Positions 27,399-36,344 of a DNA stretch of 64,000 nucleotides are shown one piece after another. The stretch spans positions 434,001 through 498,000 of the forward strand of contig CBDCEL010000003.1 in NCBI GenBank assembly GCA_965215845.1. The letters are read 5' to 3'. This DNA comes from Aurantibacter_A sp965215845. Lineage in GTDB: Bacteria > Bacteroidota > Bacteroidia > Flavobacteriales > Flavobacteriaceae. The notes below the pieces were generated by a model. The model did not search any database. It was given only the letters and a program-made list of their open reading frames with translations, and had not been told where the DNA came from. The position numbers and the translations under genes were made by a program. The stretch's first letter is position 1. Each line of letters opens with the position of its first letter.

Positions 27399-28184
27399 CT
27401 ACTCAAATTCAAGTTTGTTCAAAAGAAGACCTGAGCCCGGCGCGATATATTTGAAATCAACTGACACCCCATTGGTCAATGAGGTTTTGATATCCTCGAT
27501 GTGCAATTCCCCCTTGCCCAATTGAATCAATGCCCCCATAATCATGCGCACCTGATAGCGTAAAAATCCCTTAGCGGATATGTGCATGGCATAACTTTCT
27601 TTTGGAAAAAAGTTGGCCTCCAACAAAGTGTTCCTTTTGATCTTGCAAGAAAAAATCGACCTCGTCATTTTCTTATTCCCGTGGTCTTTTATGGTATATG
27701 CGGAGAAATCGTGTCGGCCTTCAAAAAGGGAGGCGCCCACCTTCATGGTTTCAATGTCGAGCTCTTCAAGAATATTGGCCATAAAAGGGGCACAAAACGG
27801 ATGATTCTTGTCACCAAAGGAAAACAGATAGACATATTCCTTCAATTTTCCGTGTTGAATAATATTAAAGTTTTCATTTATATTTTCTAATTCAACACAT
27901 TTAATATCAGCAGGTAAATTATAGTTCAACTGAGCCAAAAAATCTTCCAGCCCAAGAATCGGCCGGCCTTTCAAAAAAAGTTCAAATGCCGCATCAAGGG
28001 CAGAGACTTTGGCGTCGGTGCGACCTGCCCCCAAAATCTTTAATTTTCTACCTGGCAATAAGAATTCGAGGGTCTTGAGCAACATCCCCTCAACGGTCTT
28101 CACATTGGGTTGTCGTTGCCATCCACTATATCGGAATCCCAAAAATTGGATTCTCACCAGATAGTGGTTATAGCCTTGCTTCAT
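27399..28184 (-). CDS. truA: tRNA pseudouridine(38-40) synthase
   Basis: 261 aa. Catalytic Asp in GAGRTDAKVSALD, preceded by YSGWQRQPNVKTVEG, then GRHDFSAY and FLRYQVRMIMGAL, the standard TruA motifs in order. Modifies uridines in the anticodon arm of tRNA. In Bacteroidota the GRTD motif usually continues GVHA; here it continues AKVSA, a divergent form but with the Asp intact. Convergent with cysM, 21 nt between the stops. Confidence 0.9.
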   Translation of the reverse strand: MKQGYNHYLVRIQFLGFRYSGWQRQPNVKTVEGMLLKTLEFLLPGRKLKILGAGRTDAKVSALDAAFELFLKGRPILGLEDFLAQLNYNLPADIKCVELENINENFNIIQHGKLKEYVYLFSFGDKNHPFCAPFMANILEELDIETMKVGASLFEGRHDFSAYTIKDHGNKKMTRSIFSCKIKRNTLLEANFFPKESYAMHISAKGFLRYQVRMIMGALIQLGKGELHIEDIKTSLTNGVSVDFKYIAPGSGLLLNKLEFE

Positions 28185-28267
28185 TTTGGTCCAAAAGAAT
28201 TGACAAATCCGAAGCTAGTCCATTTTTTTGTATTTTGTCTCCCATATAACCAACAAAAAACAATATT

Positions 28268-28705
28268 ATGACCAGTGAAACAATGACCAAACCACCAACT
28301 TGGTTCTGGGTGGTTAGTATTCTCGCCTTATTATGGAACTTGGCGGGTGTGGGGGCCTATTTAATGGATGCCTTTATGCCGGTTGAGGCCTTGGAGGCCA
28401 TGACCCAGGAACAACGTGAGCTTCATGAATCTAGGCCGCCATGGGTGACAGGGGCCTATGCAATTGCCGTTTGGGGCGGTGTTTTGGGCTGTATTGCCCT
28501 GCTATTGAGGAAAAAGTGGGCACGCCCTGTTTTGTTGATTTCCTTGATCGGGGTCATTGGCCATCAAATATATATGTATTTTCTGAGCAATACCTTTGAG
28601 GTTATGGGCTCTGGTTCAATGGCATTGCCAATGCTGGTCTTGATAATTTCCGTTGGACTGGTCTACTTTGCGCGCATGGCTCATAACAAAGGCTGGCTAT
28701 CATAA
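28268..28705 (+). CDS. Small four-helix membrane protein of unknown function
   Basis: 145 aa with four predicted transmembrane segments (about 11-33, 60-80, 85-107, 115-137) and a loop rich in Glu/Gln after the first (ALEAMTQEQRELHE). The start FWVVSILALLWNLAGVGAYL is typical of a conserved Bacteroidota inner membrane family without assigned role. Divergent from truA. The 175-nt spacer after it shows no gene. Confidence 0.65.
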   Translation: MTSETMTKPPTWFWVVSILALLWNLAGVGAYLMDAFMPVEALEAMTQEQRELHESRPPWVTGAYAIAVWGGVLGCIALLLRKKWARPVLLISLIGVIGHQIYMYFLSNTFEVMGSGSMALPMLVLIISVGLVYFARMAHNKGWLS

Positions 28706-28880
28706 AAAAGGAATGTCACATTTGATTTTATTGCCCTCTGACGAACAAAAGTTGCCAAAGTAAATGCCTTTAATTAAGGAGTGCTTTGATGCGCTTTGTC
28801 GAAAAAATAAAATAATCGAAACATGGCTACGTTTTCTAAGTTAAACCACAGGGTTCCCCAAACCTTATAACCTACTGACT

Positions 28881-29363
28881 ATGGACTCGATATTACGGAT
28901 ACTTCCGTGGAAACGCATATTGACAATGACCGTTTCGGTCTTGGTCCTACTGATTGTTTTCAATTTTTATGGCCTATATACCAATAAATTTTATTTTTTT
29001 AAAATCGACAATTACATTTTCCCGATTCTGACCTTGGTACATTTCGGATTTCTTTATGTGCTTTGGTTTAAGATCAAGGAAGAGGAGGTCACAGATCCCA
29101 AAATGCGAAATCTGGAATACGCCCTTTATGCCATTTGCGCGGTCTATGTCTTCAAGTTTTTTGATACGCTGCTGATCCTTTTCAGCTACGGGCAGTACGA
29201 GAACCACGTAATACCGGGCACTTTCATCCCAGTCGGATTACTCATTTTGCTTCTCTATGTGGTATTGATAGGATTGACCTTGTTGGCATTTAAATATCGA
29301 AAGGACAAGGTCGGGGAATACAATTTTGACGATATGAACCAGCATATCGATTCTTGGGAATAG
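28881..29363 (+). CDS. Small four-helix membrane protein of unknown function
   Basis: 160 aa with four hydrophobic segments (about 12-30, 43-62, 78-99, 112-134), ending in a hydrophilic tail (NFDDMNQHIDSWE). No recognised domain. Followed by a strong terminator. Confidence 0.65.
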   Translation: MDSILRILPWKRILTMTVSVLVLLIVFNFYGLYTNKFYFFKIDNYIFPILTLVHFGFLYVLWFKIKEEEVTDPKMRNLEYALYAICAVYVFKFFDTLLILFSYGQYENHVIPGTFIPVGLLILLLYVVLIGLTLLAFKYRKDKVGEYNFDDMNQHIDSWE

Positions 29364-29387
29364 ATTGTAGAAAGAAAAACTTAAGTT

Positions 29388-29418
29388 AAAAAGGCCTTGT
29401 TTTCACAAGGCCTTTTTT
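29388..29418. terminator. Bidirectional intrinsic terminator between convergent genes
   Basis: Arms AAAAAGGCCTTGT (29388-29400) and ACAAGGCCTTTTTT (29405-29418) with a TTTC loop. A-tract and T-tract on the two sides let it serve both the membrane protein gene and the repeat-protein gene ending at 29447. Confidence 0.92.
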
Positions 29419-29446
29419 CATAAAGCAATTTAAACTAAAACACGTA

Positions 29447-32400
29447 CTACCTTTTTACAATTTTTTCGGTTACCGCCTGTCCCTTGCCATTTCTAAGGCT
29501 TAGAAAGTAAATACCTGAAGGAAGCGACTGAACATCGAACGAAAGGTCGCTCGAATCGATTCTTCTGACTTTTGACGAAATATCATTTCCTGCAAAGTCA
29601 TAGATGCGCATTTGAACATTCTCGGTGTCAAACGACTTCGATGAAACATTGACAACGTTCACCGCCGGGGAAGGATATAGACTTATCGTACCCTTACCAC
29701 TGGTATTTGACAACCTTACGACTTCAACTGAATTTGAAAAATCATAGCATCCCATTAGGTCGTTGGCGTTCAGCCCCATCTCGAGTCCTTCGAGTCCGTC
29801 TTCGTAGCGAAGGTGCCAGATGAGGCATGTACCCGGTCCGGCGGCGTCGAAGTCAATTCCTTCAACCGCTTCAAGACTGGGTGGAATACCCAAGATTTCG
29901 CCTTCGGGCGAGGTCACCACAAAGGTGCTGTTGGTTCCCGAACGTGTACCTGTGATCGAAATGCCCGATACCATATCAGGAGTACCATCTACCACAAACT
30001 CAAAGGGTCCGCCGGTCAACGTTCCAGCCTCGGGTTGGTTCCTATAGACCGTGACATAATTGTCAGAAAGGTCATAGGTGCCCGTCAAATCGGCCACATA
30101 ATTACCGCCCTCGAGGCCCTCAAGGCCGTCTTCATAGCTCAAATGCCAGATCAAGCAAGTACCTGCTCCCGCGCCGTTGAAATCAACAGCTTCCGGTGTA
30201 GGCGGAAGACCCAGTATTAAGCCTTCGGGCGAAGTGACCACCCATTGCGAATTCGAGCCCATATTTCCACTTACCGTAACATCTGAAACATGATCGGCCT
30301 CGTCGTCCCCAACGCAGAAGCTATAGTCGTCACCGTTGACCATACCGCCATCGACCATGGCTCCCTCTGTGCGAACAACTTCGATATAGTTCGATAAATC
30401 ATAACAACCGTAGAGATCGTTGGCGTTCAGCCCCATCTCGAGTCCTTCGAGTCCGTCTTCGTAGCGCAAATGCCAGATGAGGCATGTACCAGGGCCCGCA
30501 GCGTCAAAATCGATGCCTTCAACGGCGTCCAAACTTGGGGGTATGCCCAATATTTCACCTTCTGGGGAGGTCACCACAAAGGTGCTGTTGCTTCCGGATC
30601 TTGTTCCGGTTATTGCTATTCCCGATACCATATCCGGTGTTCCGTCCACCGTAATATAAAACGGTCCGCCGGTCAACGTTCCTGCCTCGGGTTGGTTCCT
30701 ATAGACGGTGACATAATTATCAGAAAGGTCATAGGTACCCGTCAGATCGGATACATTGTTTCCGCCCTCGAGGCCCTCAAGGCCATCTTCATAGCTCAGG
30801 TGCCAAATCAGGCAGGTGCCTGCTCCCGCGCCATTGAAATCAACAGCTTCCGGGCTGGGCGGTAGTCCCAATATCTCTCCATAGGGCGAGGTGACCACCC
30901 ATTGTGAGTTCGATCCCGTATTGCCGCTTACGGTAACATCTGAAACATGGTCTGCTTCATCATCGCCGACACAGAAAGTATAGTCATCCCCATTGATATA
31001 ACCACCAGAAATAGCTGGGGTACGCACGACTTCCACATAGTTCGATAGGTCGTAACAGCCCATTAGGTCATTGGCGTTCAGCCCCATCTCGAGTCCTTCG
31101 AGTCCGTCTTCGTAGCGCAAATGCCAGATGAGGCATGTACCCGGTCCGGCTGCGTCGAAGTCAATTCCTTCAACCGCTTCAAGACTAGGTGGAATACCCA
31201 AGATTTCGCCTTCAGGCGAAGTGACCACAAAGGTACTGTTGGCGCCGGAGCGCGTTCCTGTTATGGAAATGCCCGATACCATGTCGGGATAGCCGTCCAC
31301 CGTAACATAGAACGGACCACCGACAAGCTCGCCGGCCTCCGGTTGGTTCCTATAGACGGTCACATAGTTGTCAGAGAAATCGTAGTCGCCGGTCAGATCC
31401 TCGGTGGTATTGCCCACCTCAAGGCCGCTGAGCCCGTCCTTATAGCTCAAGTGCCAAATCAGACAGGTGCCCTCACCTGCCCCGTCGAAATTTACTGCTT
31501 CGGGTGTCGGGGGAAGACCGAGTATGTCACCATAGGGCGAAGTCACAACCCATTGTGAGTTAGGGCCCACGTTTCCACTTACCGAGACGCTGGACACGTG
31601 GTCGGCCTCGTCATCGCCGACGCAGAAGGTGTAGTCGTCCCCGGCCACAGTACCGCCCGAAATTGCTTCGGAACGGACCACTTCCACATAGTTCGATAGG
31701 TCGTAACATCCGACGAAATCGGCCGTGTTCATCCCCATTTCCAATCCTTCAAGACCGTCCTCGTAACGCAGGTGCCAAATCAGGCAGGTACCAGGTCCGG
31801 CGGCGTCGAAGTCCACTCCCTCGACGGCCGATATACTACCGGGTATGCCCAAAATATTTCCTTCGGTATCCGTGATTATCATCGTGCTATTGGCCCCTGA
31901 GCGTTTTCCTGTAATTGAAATGCCCGAAACCATGTCAGGGTATCCGTCGACCGTAATATAAAAAGGTCCTCCTACCAGTTCGCCGGCATCGGTTTCCGAC
32001 CGAACCACGTAAATCGGGTTGGAAAGGTCAAAATTCCCCTTGAGGTTATTGGCGTTCATGCCCATTTCGGCCCCTTCGAGCCCGTCTTCGTAGCGCAGAT
32101 ACCAGATCAAACAGGTTCCTGCCCCTGCACCGTCGAAATCGACGCCTTCTACCGCTTCCAAGGTTGGTGGCAGGCCAAGAATTTTCCCTTGGTCATCGGT
32201 AATGACCCAAGAGCTATTGGTTCCTACCCCGGTACCATCGGTCGCAATTCCCGAGACCATATCAGGAGTTCCATCCACACAGAAGTGAAACGGTCCACCG
32301 GTAATTTCACCGGCCTCCGCGGCTGCGGTCCTGACCACTTCAACAGCATTTGACAAATCGTAGCAACCTGTTATCTCATCAAGATTATAATCCGGTGCAA

Positions 32401-33763
32401 GACCTTCCAGGCCATCTTCATACCGCAAGTGATAAATGAAACAAGTTCCCGGGCCGGCTCCGTCGAAGTTTACGCCCTTGACCGCATCCAAAGACGGCGG
32501 CAATCCTAAAATTTTCCCTTGGTCATCCGTTATTACGAAGGTACTGTTGCTTCCTGAGCGAGGTCCGGTCAGGGTGATTCCCGTTACCATATCGGGGGTT
32601 CCATCCACAATAAAATGGTAGGGTCCTCCATTGAGTGTTCCTCCCTCTGTTTCCGAACGGACCACATAAATCGGGTTCGACAGGTCAAAATTTCCCTTGA
32701 GATTATTGGCGTTCATTCCCATTTCGGCCCCTTCGAGCCCGTCTTCGTAGCGCAGGTACCAGATTAGGCAAGTGCCCGCCCCGGCGCCATCAAAATCGAC
32801 ACCTTCAACGGCCTCCAAAGTCGGTGGAAGGCCTAGAATTTTCCCTTGGTCATCGGTAATGACCCAAGAGCTATTCGTGCCTACCCCGGTACCGTCGGTC
32901 GCAATTCCCGATACCATATCAGGGGTTCCATCAACGCAGAAGTGAAACGGTCCACCGGTAATTTCACCGGCGTTAGCGGCCGGTATTCTTACCACCTCTA
33001 TATAATTAGATAGGTCGTAGCAGCCCATTAGGTTGTTTGCGTTCAGACCCATCTCCAATCCTTCAAGTCCGTCCTCGTAACGCAAATGCCAAATCAGACA
33101 TGTGCCAGGGCCGGCCGCATCAAAGTCGATGCCCTCGACGGCCTCCAAACTTGGTGGAATTCCTAATATCTCCCCTTCCGGCGAAGTCACCACAAAAGTG
33201 CTGTTGCTACCGGATCGTGTTCCCGTTATCGAAATACCGGAAACCATATCGGGATAGCCATCCACAGTGATGTAAAACGGACCGCCTACAAGCTCGCCCG
33301 CATCGGGCTGGTTACGGTAGACCCGTATTTCATTGGAAAAATCATATGTCCCGACCAAATCATCGACATTATTGCCACCCTCAAGTCCTTCGAGACCTTC
33401 TTCATAGCTCAAATGCCACAATAGACATACACCTGCGCCCGCACCGTCAAAATTAACGGCTTCAGGATTCGGCGGTAGGCCCAAAATCTTTCCGTACTCA
33501 TCGGTCACGACCCATTGCGAATTGGAGCCCGTATTACCGCTGAGGTCAACATCGGAAACATGGTCTTCATGACCGTCACCAACGCAGAATTCAAAAGGCC
33601 CTCCAGTAATCGTACCCCCATCTACATCAGGAGCCTGAAGGGGAACGGCGGCATTGGCCTGCACGGCCCACATCAACATTGAAAGCACCATAAGCGACGG
33701 CATCCATTTTGGATAAACCCAACGATTAATGGTACTAAATTTGAAAAGTAATGTTTTCCTCAT
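29447..33763 (-). CDS. Large secreted repeat protein with T9SS type A sorting domain
   Basis: 1438 aa. A long signal peptide ends near VQANAA (~38). Residues ~50-1355 are 12 repeats of ~107 residues, each with GPF/GDDY start, VS...S(Q/T)(W/F)V(V/I)T, ILG(L/I)PP, a (D/N)F(D/N)GAG or DFDAAGPG motif, CLIWHL(S/R)YEDGLEGLE, and a YDLSN...V end. Two flavours mostly alternate: one with CVGDDEADHVS and VYRNQPE, one with VDGYPDMVSGI and EVVR. The last ~80 residues (ISLYPSPAVNVVNV, LPSGIYFLSLRNG, EKIVKR) are the T9SS C-terminal sorting domain, so it is exported across the outer membrane and attached or released. Two repeats (3 and 5) look identical. No catalytic motif; probably an adhesin or surface layer component. 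Confidence 0.88.
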   Translation of the reverse strand: MRKTLLFKFSTINRWVYPKWMPSLMVLSMLMWAVQANAAVPLQAPDVDGGTITGGPFEFCVGDGHEDHVSDVDLSGNTGSNSQWVVTDEYGKILGLPPNPEAVNFDGAGAGVCLLWHLSYEEGLEGLEGGNNVDDLVGTYDFSNEIRVYRNQPDAGELVGGPFYITVDGYPDMVSGISITGTRSGSNSTFVVTSPEGEILGIPPSLEAVEGIDFDAAGPGTCLIWHLRYEDGLEGLEMGLNANNLMGCYDLSNYIEVVRIPAANAGEITGGPFHFCVDGTPDMVSGIATDGTGVGTNSSWVITDDQGKILGLPPTLEAVEGVDFDGAGAGTCLIWYLRYEDGLEGAEMGMNANNLKGNFDLSNPIYVVRSETEGGTLNGGPYHFIVDGTPDMVTGITLTGPRSGSNSTFVITDDQGKILGLPPSLDAVKGVNFDGAGPGTCFIYHLRYEDGLEGLAPDYNLDEITGCYDLSNAVEVVRTAAAEAGEITGGPFHFCVDGTPDMVSGIATDGTGVGTNSSWVITDDQGKILGLPPTLEAVEGVDFDGAGAGTCLIWYLRYEDGLEGAEMGMNANNLKGNFDLSNPIYVVRSETDAGELVGGPFYITVDGYPDMVSGISITGKRSGANSTMIITDTEGNILGIPGSISAVEGVDFDAAGPGTCLIWHLRYEDGLEGLEMGMNTADFVGCYDLSNYVEVVRSEAISGGTVAGDDYTFCVGDDEADHVSSVSVSGNVGPNSQWVVTSPYGDILGLPPTPEAVNFDGAGEGTCLIWHLSYKDGLSGLEVGNTTEDLTGDYDFSDNYVTVYRNQPEAGELVGGPFYVTVDGYPDMVSGISITGTRSGANSTFVVTSPEGEILGIPPSLEAVEGIDFDAAGPGTCLIWHLRYEDGLEGLEMGLNANDLMGCYDLSNYVEVVRTPAISGGYINGDDYTFCVGDDEADHVSDVTVSGNTGSNSQWVVTSPYGEILGLPPSPEAVDFNGAGAGTCLIWHLSYEDGLEGLEGGNNVSDLTGTYDLSDNYVTVYRNQPEAGTLTGGPFYITVDGTPDMVSGIAITGTRSGSNSTFVVTSPEGEILGIPPSLDAVEGIDFDAAGPGTCLIWHLRYEDGLEGLEMGLNANDLYGCYDLSNYIEVVRTEGAMVDGGMVNGDDYSFCVGDDEADHVSDVTVSGNMGSNSQWVVTSPEGLILGLPPTPEAVDFNGAGAGTCLIWHLSYEDGLEGLEGGNYVADLTGTYDLSDNYVTVYRNQPEAGTLTGGPFEFVVDGTPDMVSGISITGTRSGTNSTFVVTSPEGEILGIPPSLEAVEGIDFDAAGPGTCLIWHLRYEDGLEGLEMGLNANDLMGCYDFSNSVEVVRLSNTSGKGTISLYPSPAVNVVNVSSKSFDTENVQMRIYDFAGNDISSKVRRIDSSDLSFDVQSLPSGIYFLSLRNGKGQAVTEKIVKR

Positions 33764-34004
33764 AACAACTATGTTTTTAGATTATAAACAAACTTCCTAT
33801 TATCTTGTCTAGCGGAGGTCACAAAACCATAAACTTTTTGGTGAATATTGTTAGCATTTTGTGAACTTTTCGACTAGTATATCGGCTTGTAATGCACACA
33901 AGCCCCGTAAACAGGAGAATTGGGCCGTTCACCTTGCCCCAGGTCCAATTTTACCTCTTTGTGATACAATTGTGATAACTTTTAACTTGATTCGTAACCG
34001 TAAT

Positions 34005-34703
34005 ATGAAAGACATTCTGATAATTGAAGACGACCCGGAAATCGTCAAACTTCTGGAAATTCATTTGACCGACCTTATCTATAAGGTAGCCACTGCGGCA
34101 GACGGTGAATTGGGCCTAAAAATGGCCTTGGAAAATGATTATGACCTGATACTGTTGGATCTTACGCTACCCGGCATGGACGGGATAGAAATCTGCAAGA
34201 GGCTACGTGCCCAAAAAAGCACCCCGGTAATCATGCTCACGGCCAAATCAGAAGAAATCGACCGTGTCTTGGGTCTCGAAATTGGGGCGGATGATTATAT
34301 AACGAAACCCTTTAGTATTCGGGAGCTATTGGCCCGAATCAAGGCCGTCATTCGAAGAACCGGTTCCAATAGTGAGAAGGAGAAGGACACGTCTACGATT
34401 TCGGCCGAGGGTATGCGTATCGATGTCGACAAGAGAAAAGTATTGTTGGGCGACCAACGAATCGAGCTTTCACCAAAAGAATTTGAACTATTGGTACTTA
34501 TGGCATCAAACCCGGGAAGAAACTATACGCGAACCGAGCTCCTGAATATCATTTGGGGTTATAATTTCGAGGGATACGAGCATACCGTTAATTCCCATAT
34601 CAATCGATTACGGGCCAAAATAGAGTCCGATATGGCAAATCCGACCTATATTCTGACCACATGGGGAGTGGGATATAAATTTAACGAAGACATCACAACA
34701 TGA
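34005..34703 (+). CDS. OmpR/PhoB-family response regulator
   Basis: 232 aa from the ATG at 34005 (MKDILIIEDD); the open frame back to 33861 gives an implausible N-terminus. Receiver domain with IIEDD, phospho-Asp in LLDLTLPGMDG and Lys in ITKPFS. The C-terminal winged helix has LSPKEFELLVLMASNPGR, RTELLNIIWG and VNSHINRLRAKIE. It overlaps the histidine kinase gene by 4 nt (ATGA). Divergent from the repeat-protein gene, which it might regulate. Confidence 0.93.
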   Translation: MKDILIIEDDPEIVKLLEIHLTDLIYKVATAADGELGLKMALENDYDLILLDLTLPGMDGIEICKRLRAQKSTPVIMLTAKSEEIDRVLGLEIGADDYITKPFSIRELLARIKAVIRRTGSNSEKEKDTSTISAEGMRIDVDKRKVLLGDQRIELSPKEFELLVLMASNPGRNYTRTELLNIIWGYNFEGYEHTVNSHINRLRAKIESDMANPTYILTTWGVGYKFNEDITT

Positions 34704-36196
34704 GCCAAGGCGAAAAAACACTGACCCCAAAACTGGTCAAAAAACTGTGGATAGCATTTATTCTATTGGTACTGCTAATGGGGGCCTCTTATGTGCTCAT
34801 TACCAATTATTTCGCCAATAAGCACTACCAAGAAACCACACAACGCCTTCACGCCGAGGTCGCCAACCACGTTATAGAGGAAAAATTTCAAAATGCATCC
34901 CCTTTCTTGGAGGACGGCAGTGTGAACAAACCGCTTTTCGGAGACCTGATGCATGATATGATGGCCGTAAATCGAGGTATTGAGGTCTACCTGCTCAACC
35001 AGACCGGTGAAATTTTGTATTCGGTCGTGCTGGACCCCGACGATAAGGATGCCACAAAAAGTGTTGCCCTCGGCCCCATTAACTCATTTATCGAAAACAA
35101 AGGCGAAAAATTTATGCTGGGTGACGATCCCAGAAATCCAGGCGAGCAAAAGATATTTTCAGCAGCCCCCTATGCCGTGAATGGCCATGAAGGTTTTATT
35201 TATATCATTCTTGCGGGCAATAAGTTTCAGGAGGTAAGCAATACCCTTATGGGGCAGTATTTTGCCAAATTGGGAATCGGAGCCACCCTTTTGACCACGA
35301 TTTTCGTTACGCTTTTGGGATTGTTGGCCATCTGGTTCCTCACAAAAAACTTACGATTGATTACCCGTACCGTTCGAAAATTCAGGGAAGGGGATCTAGA
35401 TGTTCGTATTGAAAATCCCGATAAATCGGATATTGCAATTTTTGCGAATTCCTTTAACGAGATGGCTGACACCATAGTCGGTAATATGGACAAAATGCAA
35501 TCGGTAGATCAGCTTCGCAGGGAACTCATCGCCAATGTATCCCACGACCTGCGCACGCCCCTGGCCGTCTTAAAAGGATATGTCGAAACACTGCAAATGA
35601 AGCGTGAAACCTTGTCCGAAAAGGAAAAAGAGGAATATCTACAGATTACCCATGATAATGTCGACAAGCTCTCGAACCTGATCAATCAATTGTTTGAATA
35701 TTCAAAATTGGAGGCTGAACAGGTGACCCCGGTTAAAGAGCCATTTTCAATCACCGAGCTTTCCCATGATTTGATCGCCAAATTCAAGGTTTTGGCGGAA
35801 AGAAAAGAAATCGGCCTTAAGTTGGATAATCCCGAGGAGAATTGCATGGTCTATGCAGATGTAAGCCTTGTTGAAAGGGCATTGCAGAATCTGATCGAGA
35901 ATGCCATAAAATACACCGAGCAAAAGGGAAAAGTGACCCTCTCCCTCAACAAAAAGGGAAAGAACATCGAAATAAATATTACCGATACGGGCACGGGCAT
36001 ACCTGTAAGCGAACAACCCTATATCTTCGACCGCTATAAACAGGTAGATAAAAGCGCAAAAAAACAAGGATATGGCCTAGGGTTGGCGATTGTAAAAAAG
36101 ATCATGGATTTGCACGATACGACGATTACCGTCTTGAGCAAACCCAAGGAAGGAAGTTCCTTTATTTTCAATTTACCTGCCTACCAGCAGGCATAG
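34700..36196 (+). CDS. Membrane sensor histidine kinase
   Basis: 498 aa. Two transmembrane helices (about 16-36 and 193-215) flank a ~155-residue periplasmic sensor, then HAMP (LITRTVRKFREGDLDVRI), HisKA (LIANVSHDLRTPLAVLKGY) and HATPase (N-box LIENAIKY, DTGTGIP, GYGLGLAIV). Partner of the preceding regulator. The last residues, PAYQQA, are encoded by a palindromic stretch (36175-36196) resembling the dispersed TGCC/GGCA repeats, with the stop directly after it, so the C-terminus may have been reshaped by a repeat. Confidence 0.92.
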   Translation: MSQGEKTLTPKLVKKLWIAFILLVLLMGASYVLITNYFANKHYQETTQRLHAEVANHVIEEKFQNASPFLEDGSVNKPLFGDLMHDMMAVNRGIEVYLLNQTGEILYSVVLDPDDKDATKSVALGPINSFIENKGEKFMLGDDPRNPGEQKIFSAAPYAVNGHEGFIYIILAGNKFQEVSNTLMGQYFAKLGIGATLLTTIFVTLLGLLAIWFLTKNLRLITRTVRKFREGDLDVRIENPDKSDIAIFANSFNEMADTIVGNMDKMQSVDQLRRELIANVSHDLRTPLAVLKGYVETLQMKRETLSEKEKEEYLQITHDNVDKLSNLINQLFEYSKLEAEQVTPVKEPFSITELSHDLIAKFKVLAERKEIGLKLDNPEENCMVYADVSLVERALQNLIENAIKYTEQKGKVTLSLNKKGKNIEINITDTGTGIPVSEQPYIFDRYKQVDKSAKKQGYGLGLAIVKKIMDLHDTTITVLSKPKEGSSFIFNLPAYQQA

Positions 36197-36218
36197 TGGA
36201 ATGGAATTGCTATGAACA

Positions 36219-36252
36219 GAAAGCCCTTCTCAACACTTTGAAGGGCTTTTTT
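36219..36252 (+). terminator. Intrinsic terminator after the two-component operon
   Basis: Stem AGCCCTTC (36222-36229) / GAAGGGCT (36240-36247), 10-nt loop, followed by a run of T to 36252. Confidence 0.9.
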
Positions 36253-36257
36253 GTTCC

Positions 36258-36335
36258 TGTCACATTGAGCGGAGTCGAAATGCTATTTTATCTCGACTTC
36301 GCCTATCCGCCGACAAAGGCAGGCTCTAACCGATA
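36258..36335. repeat. Dispersed intergenic repeat (TCGAC-type element)
   Basis: Starts TGTCACATTGAGCGGAGTC, then GAAATG...ATCTCGACTTCGCC with partly inverted symmetry (GTCGA / TCGAC), then CCGCCGACAAAGGCAGG. I recall such elements as common between genes in flavobacterial genomes. The shared CGACTTCG core occurs again at 41281 and 58476. Confidence 0.5.
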
Positions 36336-36344
36336 GTCGGCAAA

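Noticed and set aside
28706..28880. tRNA or riboswitch in the spacers of the housekeeping region
   Set aside because: No cloverleaf or conserved riboswitch core could be seen there, nor upstream of cysE or the TonB receptor.
29813..33270. Several plus-strand open frames of 60-145 codons inside the repeat protein gene
   Set aside because: They recur at the same place in successive repeats and are only the antisense of the repeated DNA; the minus-strand frame has signal peptide and sorting domain.
29447..33763. Possible CRISPR or diversity-generating target
   Set aside because: Repeats are ~320 nt coding units, not short repeats with spacers; no cas gene, reverse transcriptase or template repeat seen.
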